Source: Candidatus Rokuibacteriota bacterium
GTDB lineage: Bacteria > Methylomirabilota > Methylomirabilia > Rokubacteriales > CSP1-6
Assembly: GCA_003220265.1 (NCBI GenBank)
Contig: QHRW01000016.1
Location: 1 to 43,825 of the forward strand
Length of the DNA stretch: 43,825 nucleotides
Direction: 5' to 3'
The notes under the pieces are model-generated. The model saw nothing but the letters and a program-made list of their open reading frames with translations, searched no databases and was not told the origin of the DNA. The position numbers and the translations under genes are program-made. This document shows positions 42,698 to 43,825 of the stretch, piece by piece (positions within the stretch are counted from its first letter, which is position 1; every line of letters starts with the position of its first letter).

Positions 42698-43825
42698 ATG
42701 CGTCGGCTCACCACCGCTCTCCTGCTCGCGTGCACGCTCGTCACCGCGGGCCCCGCGCGCGAGACGGCGGCCCAGGCCAAGCCCGAGGGCGAGATGCGCT
42801 TCGCGATCTACGTCACGCTGGCGCCGGCGTGGTTCGATCCCGGCGAGGTGGCCGGCGTGCTCACGCCCTTCTGGGTGCTCTACGCGCTCCACGACGCGCT
42901 CGTGAAGCCGATGCCGGGCAACCACAACGCGCCGAGCCTGGCCGAGTCGTGGACGGTGAGCCCCGATCAGCGCACCTACGAGTTCAAGCTGCGCGAGGGC
43001 GTGAAGTTCCACAACGGCGATCCGTTCACGGCCGAGGACGTCAAGTTCAGCTTCGCGCGCGCGAAGGGCAAGCTCCTGCACGAGAAGGTGCGCGAGGTGG
43101 AGATCGTCAGCCCGTCGCGCGTGCGCTTCCACCTGCACGAGCCGTGGCCGGACTTCATGACGTTCTACGGCACGTTCGCCTCGGGCGCCGCGTGGATCGT
43201 GCCCAAGAAGTACGTGGAGCAGGTCGGCAAGGACGGCTTCCTGAAGCACCCGATCGGCCTCGGTCCCTACAAGTTCGTGAGCAACACGCCCGGGATCGAG
43301 CTGGTCATGGAGGCCTACGAGGGCTACTGGCGCAAGATGCCGAGCGTCAAGCGCATCGTCTACAAGAGCGTGCCCGAATCGACGACGCGCCTGGCCATGG
43401 TCAAGCGCGGCGAGGTCGACGTCGCCTACCTCCTCGACGCGCCGCAGGCGACCGAGGTCAAGCGCGACCCCGCGCTGAAGCTCGCGTTCTCGGGCGGCAT
43501 CGGCACCTTCTACCTCGACTTCCTCGAGCAGTGGGACCCGAAATCGCCGTGGGCCGACAAGCGCGTCCGCCTCGCCGCCATGCACGCCATCGACGTGCGC
43601 GGGCTGAGCGAGGCCGAGACGCTGGGCGCCTCGAAGCCCACGGGCAACGTGGTCCCGAAGTCGTTCGAGTTCGCGGTTCCGCTGGAGCCATACCCGTTCG
43701 ATCCGGCCAAGGCGAAAAAGCTGCTGGCCGAGGCCGGCTTCCCGAACGGCTTCGATGCCGGCGACCTGCACCCGTGGCCGCCGTACTTCTCGGCCGGCGA
43801 GACGATCAGCAACTACCTGGCCGCG
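42698..43825 (+). CDS. Solute-binding protein of peptide/nickel-type importer, partial
   Basis: 376 codons visible before the right edge. Sec signal MRRLTTALLLACTLVTAGPA, followed by SBP family 5 blocks: LHDALVKPMPGNHNAPSLAE with SWTVSPDQRTYEFKLREGVK and FHNGDPFTAEDVKFSFARA, IGLGPYKFVSNTPGIELVME, and YPFDPAKAKKLLAEAGFPNG. The start is ATG 42698. It is about 150 residues short of the usual length because the window ends. Any permease genes would lie to the right, outside the window. Confidence 0.92.
   Translation, partial: MRRLTTALLLACTLVTAGPARETAAQAKPEGEMRFAIYVTLAPAWFDPGEVAGVLTPFWVLYALHDALVKPMPGNHNAPSLAESWTVSPDQRTYEFKLREGVKFHNGDPFTAEDVKFSFARAKGKLLHEKVREVEIVSPSRVRFHLHEPWPDFMTFYGTFASGAAWIVPKKYVEQVGKDGFLKHPIGLGPYKFVSNTPGIELVMEAYEGYWRKMPSVKRIVYKSVPESTTRLAMVKRGEVDVAYLLDAPQATEVKRDPALKLAFSGGIGTFYLDFLEQWDPKSPWADKRVRLAAMHAIDVRGLSEAETLGASKPTGNVVPKSFEFAVPLEPYPFDPAKAKKLLAEAGFPNGFDAGDLHPWPPYFSAGETISNYLAA

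Noticed and set aside
1..43825. tRNA, rRNA, CRISPR arrays, or complete insertion sequences
   Set aside because: No cloverleaf consensus, no regularly spaced repeats, and no transposase-like frame with inverted ends were recognised by eye; short RNAs could be missed without a covariance search.

Overview
This is a very GC-rich, densely packed bacterial chromosome segment with about 45 protein genes, mostly catabolic enzymes, solute-binding proteins and ABC transporters. Many neighbouring genes overlap by 1-16 bases (ATGA/GTGA junctions). The enzyme mix resembles soil or subsurface lineages such as Candidatus Rokubacteria/Methylomirabilota. That placement is an inference from gene content; the window has no rRNA, tRNA or marker gene that proves it. 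No tRNA, rRNA, CRISPR array or complete insertion sequence was seen.

Layout. 1-1620 (minus): a partial GNAT acetyltransferase and a DCC/DUF2071 fusion. 1685-5405 (plus): a three-subunit molybdenum aldehyde oxidoreductase of the periplasmic PaoABC type, followed by an HpaB-type flavin hydroxylase (5458-7107). 6974-9603 (minus): amidase and class V aminotransferase. 9604-9972: a 5'-truncated Hcp-like remnant. 9991-12269 (minus): a DAP-decarboxylase-like enzyme and a Gfo/Idh oxidoreductase. 12389-12856 (plus): an isolated gas-vesicle GvpA/GvpJ-like protein. 12833-13993 (minus) argD and 14098-15192 (plus) aroC are core biosynthetic genes. 15167-15449: a 2OG-Fe(II) oxygenase remnant. 15439-17462 (minus): thioredoxin-like protein and YcaQ-type DNA glycosylase. 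17512-18242 (plus): SdpI-like membrane protein and a cupin. 18249-18485: an HNH endonuclease remnant. 18678-19753 (minus): SDR and YhbY.

19826-23412 (plus) is a compact catabolic operon (luciferase-like monooxygenase, amidohydrolase, alpha/beta hydrolase) flanked and invaded by two copies of a palindromic repeat. It converges on a peptide/nickel-type ABC importer (23419-26960) that lacks ATPase genes here. A cysteine-dioxygenase-like cupin diverges at 27123. 27705-31626 (minus): a small Cys-rich protein, a broken luciferase-like gene, a Tat-exported solute-binding protein and two tandem secreted matrixin-like metalloproteases. 31591-33829 (plus): aldo/keto reductase, CDP-alcohol phosphatidyltransferase and a lipoprotein. 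33833-36665 (minus): PNPOx-like protein, CocE hydrolase, methyltransferase. 36718-36894: a VOC-dioxygenase remnant. 36905-40203 (minus): a nitrate/sulfonate-type ABC importer with two different permeases, facing an LVIVD-repeat protein (40296-41513) across overlapping divergent promoters. 41605-42682 holds two small cupins and a conserved hypothetical. The window ends inside another extracellular solute-binding protein.

The genes fit a heterotroph that takes up organic molecules through many binding proteins and processes amides, esters, aldehydes and heterocycles. Five gene ruins (Hcp, 2OG oxygenase, HNH, luciferase-like, VOC), most with internal deletions, show ongoing loss of accessory genes. 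The most unusual items are the solitary GvpA-like gene, the twin metalloproteases and the palindromic repeat that became part of a coding sequence.
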